DNA of 64,000 nucleotides, taken from NCBI GenBank assembly GCA_020086605.1, contig JACBWW010000040.1:49130-113129 (forward strand). The letters run 5' to 3'. The translations under genes and the position numbers were made by a program. Below are positions 61,801-64,000 of the stretch, piece by piece (position 1 is the stretch's first letter; every line of letters begins with the position of its first letter). This DNA comes from Lanius collurio. Lineage: Eukaryota > Chordata > Aves > Passeriformes > Laniidae. The notes under the pieces are model-generated. The model saw nothing but the letters and a program-made list of their open reading frames with translations. It did not search any database and was not told the origin of the DNA.

Positions 61801-64000
61801 ATGGCTTTAATTTCTCACTAGAGGAATAGGGATGCAGTGGGATCAGGGAAGGAAAGAGCATTGATGCATCCATGAAGACAAGAGAAGAGCTGGTGTGGCT
61901 TGGCCATATTGGTAATATCAGTTATATGAAATCCATGTCATAGATCATTTTCTAACTTAGGTATAGTCAGTCTGCACCAGGTACCTTTCATAACCTCTAG
62001 TAACCACTGAAAAATTTAAGAACAAAAATAGCTGCTTTTCAGCAACAGCACTGAAGTCTTGCTGGCAGACAGTAGGATTTGCTGGTAGCCATCTGAAAGC
62101 AAGTTCACGTCAGGTTCCCATCCATCAGCACATTATTAGGGCAGCCTAAGGCACATGGCTTTTCTGGTTTTGTAGCATCAACTCTCAAAGAGGAGTTGCA
62201 GCAGTTCTAAGCATTACATCTTTTTTTGTGTGGTTCTGCTTCTTGTGTGGGACCCTGTTGGCTTCAAAAAATGAATAAATAAAATTAATTTTACTTATTG
62301 GTTGCAGTCACTAGGTACAAAGAAGCAGAACTTTGCATAGGTCAGCCATTGATCCCATACCAAAAAAATGTTACTTTGATTAAATACTGTAGACCTTCAG
62401 CTAGCCCACAACAATGCAAGATACTATTCTTGTAATAGAAACACATGGTAAAGATGGTAATTTAGAAGGAACAAAAGCCTGAGGTTATTTTCTGGATGAG
62501 TTAATTTTAAGCTCTAGTTCGACAGGCTACTGGATGCAAAAGGAATGGTAAGTGTGGTCTCACTTGCTCAGACTGGGCCAAATTCAAGATTAGGTCTGGA
62601 GCCTTGCTCTCCAGAGTTTTCTTGAGGTAACTTGGCATAATATATGTATCCCTTTAGAAGAGTTTTGGTATTTTTTTCTTTGGGTATATGGCTTCAGGTC
62701 CCTACCTCAAAAAATGGTCTTTTGTGATCAAATGTTTATCTCCATTACAACCAAAGAATTAAATAGGATTTGGAATTTGGAGGCCTTTTTATTTTTCCCT
62801 TTCCTTTTTAGATATTTCAGAGTATCAGACAATAAGGAGGTATGTTTATTGTGATTTAGTAAGTTTAGAAAATGTGATACCATGTAGTTTGAGCTCCAGT
62901 TAGCGCCAAATCCTAATGTGTTTTGCTGTCAGGACAGAATAAATTTCCCAACATCTTCCTACAAATCAAGTTTTGAAGTTGTGTACGTTCATGGCAATCT
63001 CCAATAATGGCTCTGCAGATGTGGGCAGATGAGTAAAAGGAGCCAAGGACACTGGGTTGAATTCGGTGCTACCTGTTTCCAAAACGATTGTATCAGTCAT
63101 CCTCCAGCACGTGATTTCACCTGAGGAGGCAGTGATGCTTGTCGAGTTATTTGGTAGGTGTTTGCTGAGCCCTCTCCAGCAGATGGCGCACTGTCACTCC
63201 CAGCCCAGGGATGTGTGCGAAATTCAATTCTGTTCTTTCAGAATAAATTTTGAGAGGACTTGTTTTGACTTGTGCTCTGGAGAAAAGATTGGTTTCCTTC
63301 ACTAATGAGGTCTGTTTTGATCCTTTTCAGTATGGCCATTCATTTCCCAAAGAAGACTCACATTGATAGACCACCTGTAAATCGTAGCCCTTGCTGCAAT
63401 TTTTTTTGCTTCCCTACCAGCCTACAATTCAGTTTTCATTGGAGCTTCCTAAAGCCAATAAATGTAAGCTTTTAGCATGCAGACATTGTAAGAAATATTA
63501 AGTTCTGTGTATTTTAAATTAATTTTAGGCAGAGTAAGATTGTAATTTGGGATGTAGACTGACTTCAGAAGTTAATTCAATTGATGTGGCGTAATAGTAA
63601 TTCAGCATATTGTGCTCATGCCATTAGACTTGCAGAGAAAAATGCTCTATATACCTATAATGAATAGTTAGAGTTTTGAAAACCTGAGAGAGCAGTTTCA
63701 CCTTGAATCATAACTGGCATCTCTCAGAATGCTTGTACATTAAGAAAATTCAAAAAGGTATATGAATTTGAGTAAATTTAAGTACCACCTTGGGTAAAAT
63801 TATATTTTAGTGGCACTCAAGCACTTTTAGAGATGTAGAGGTAAAATCTGCTTCAGCTTTGGAGGAAACTAACTCTGATTCAAGGAATCTGCATTATGCT
63901 GTGCATGAAAAATATAGAGAGACTTTCCCAAGAGGCTGAAATTGTAATTCCTGGTATTTTTTTGTGCAATTTAGCTGCTTAAGTGTTGCAGTGTATCCCT
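55848..64000 (+). other. KIF16B: intron after W13 (3' end outside the window)
   Basis: AT-rich intron with one SINE (59786-59932). The last coding exon of KIF16B was sought by its expected protein (KYLRDFF and onward) and not found. Short open frames throughout lack protein resemblance. Confidence 0.8.
59786..59932 (+). mobile_element. tRNA-Ile-derived SINE with CR1-like tail
   Basis: The head reads tcagcaactggttagggtgt, then ggtgctggtaacaccaaggt, then tgtgggttctgtctcc. This follows a tRNA-Ile gene through its A box, anticodon arm and B box (59835-59845). The body then switches to 'gttggactggtccttgtggg' and 'tcctttccaactcagaatat', ending in a short repeat of the ctgtgat type. That is the 3' end of CR1, which supplies the mobilising enzyme. 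SINEs of this build are known from passerine birds. The anticodon position is mutated, so this is not a tRNA gene. Confidence 0.85.

Overview
This window is an internal piece of one vertebrate gene read left to right: KIF16B (kinesin-3 family motor, also called SNX23). Thirteen coding exons on the + strand, from 13563 to 55847, join in frame into 832 codons. They cover the end of the neck region after the motor domain, the FHA domain, the long coiled-coil stalk and most of the PX lipid-binding domain. The motor-domain exons lie upstream of the window. The last exon (end of PX and C-terminal tail) lies downstream. No promoter, rRNA, tRNA gene or CRISPR array was seen.

The organism is most likely a bird, and probably a passerine. 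The introns hold CR1 non-LTR retrotransposon pieces of avian type, and one tRNA-Ile-derived SINE with a CR1-like tail, a type known from songbirds. They also hold several solitary ERV LTRs with 5-bp target duplications. Background sequence is AT-rich, and the transcribed strand is rich in T runs, as in vertebrate introns.

Layout: 1-13562 is intron. 13563-16527 holds five small exons (neck and FHA), with an LTR fragment ending just before one splice acceptor. 16528-24473 is mostly intron with one 54-nt exon. 24474-25829 is a single 1356-nt stalk exon. 25830-31149 is an intron with three independent LTR insertions within 2.1 kb. 31150-32818 holds three linker exons. 32819-39423 is an intron with two unexpected things: a plausible alternative terminal exon (33100-33180, poly(A) signal at 33503) and a decayed, coding-like tract of about 2.2 kb (33687-35868). 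39424-55847 holds three PX exons, and its large intron carries a CR1 copy split by a nested LTR. 55848-64000 is intron with the SINE.

Function: KIF16B is known to carry early endosomes toward microtubule plus ends, using the PX domain to bind PI(3)P. The exons here encode the cargo-binding and stalk half. The observations most worth checking are the possible PX-less ending and the fossil C-terminal reading frame in the intron just before the PX exons.
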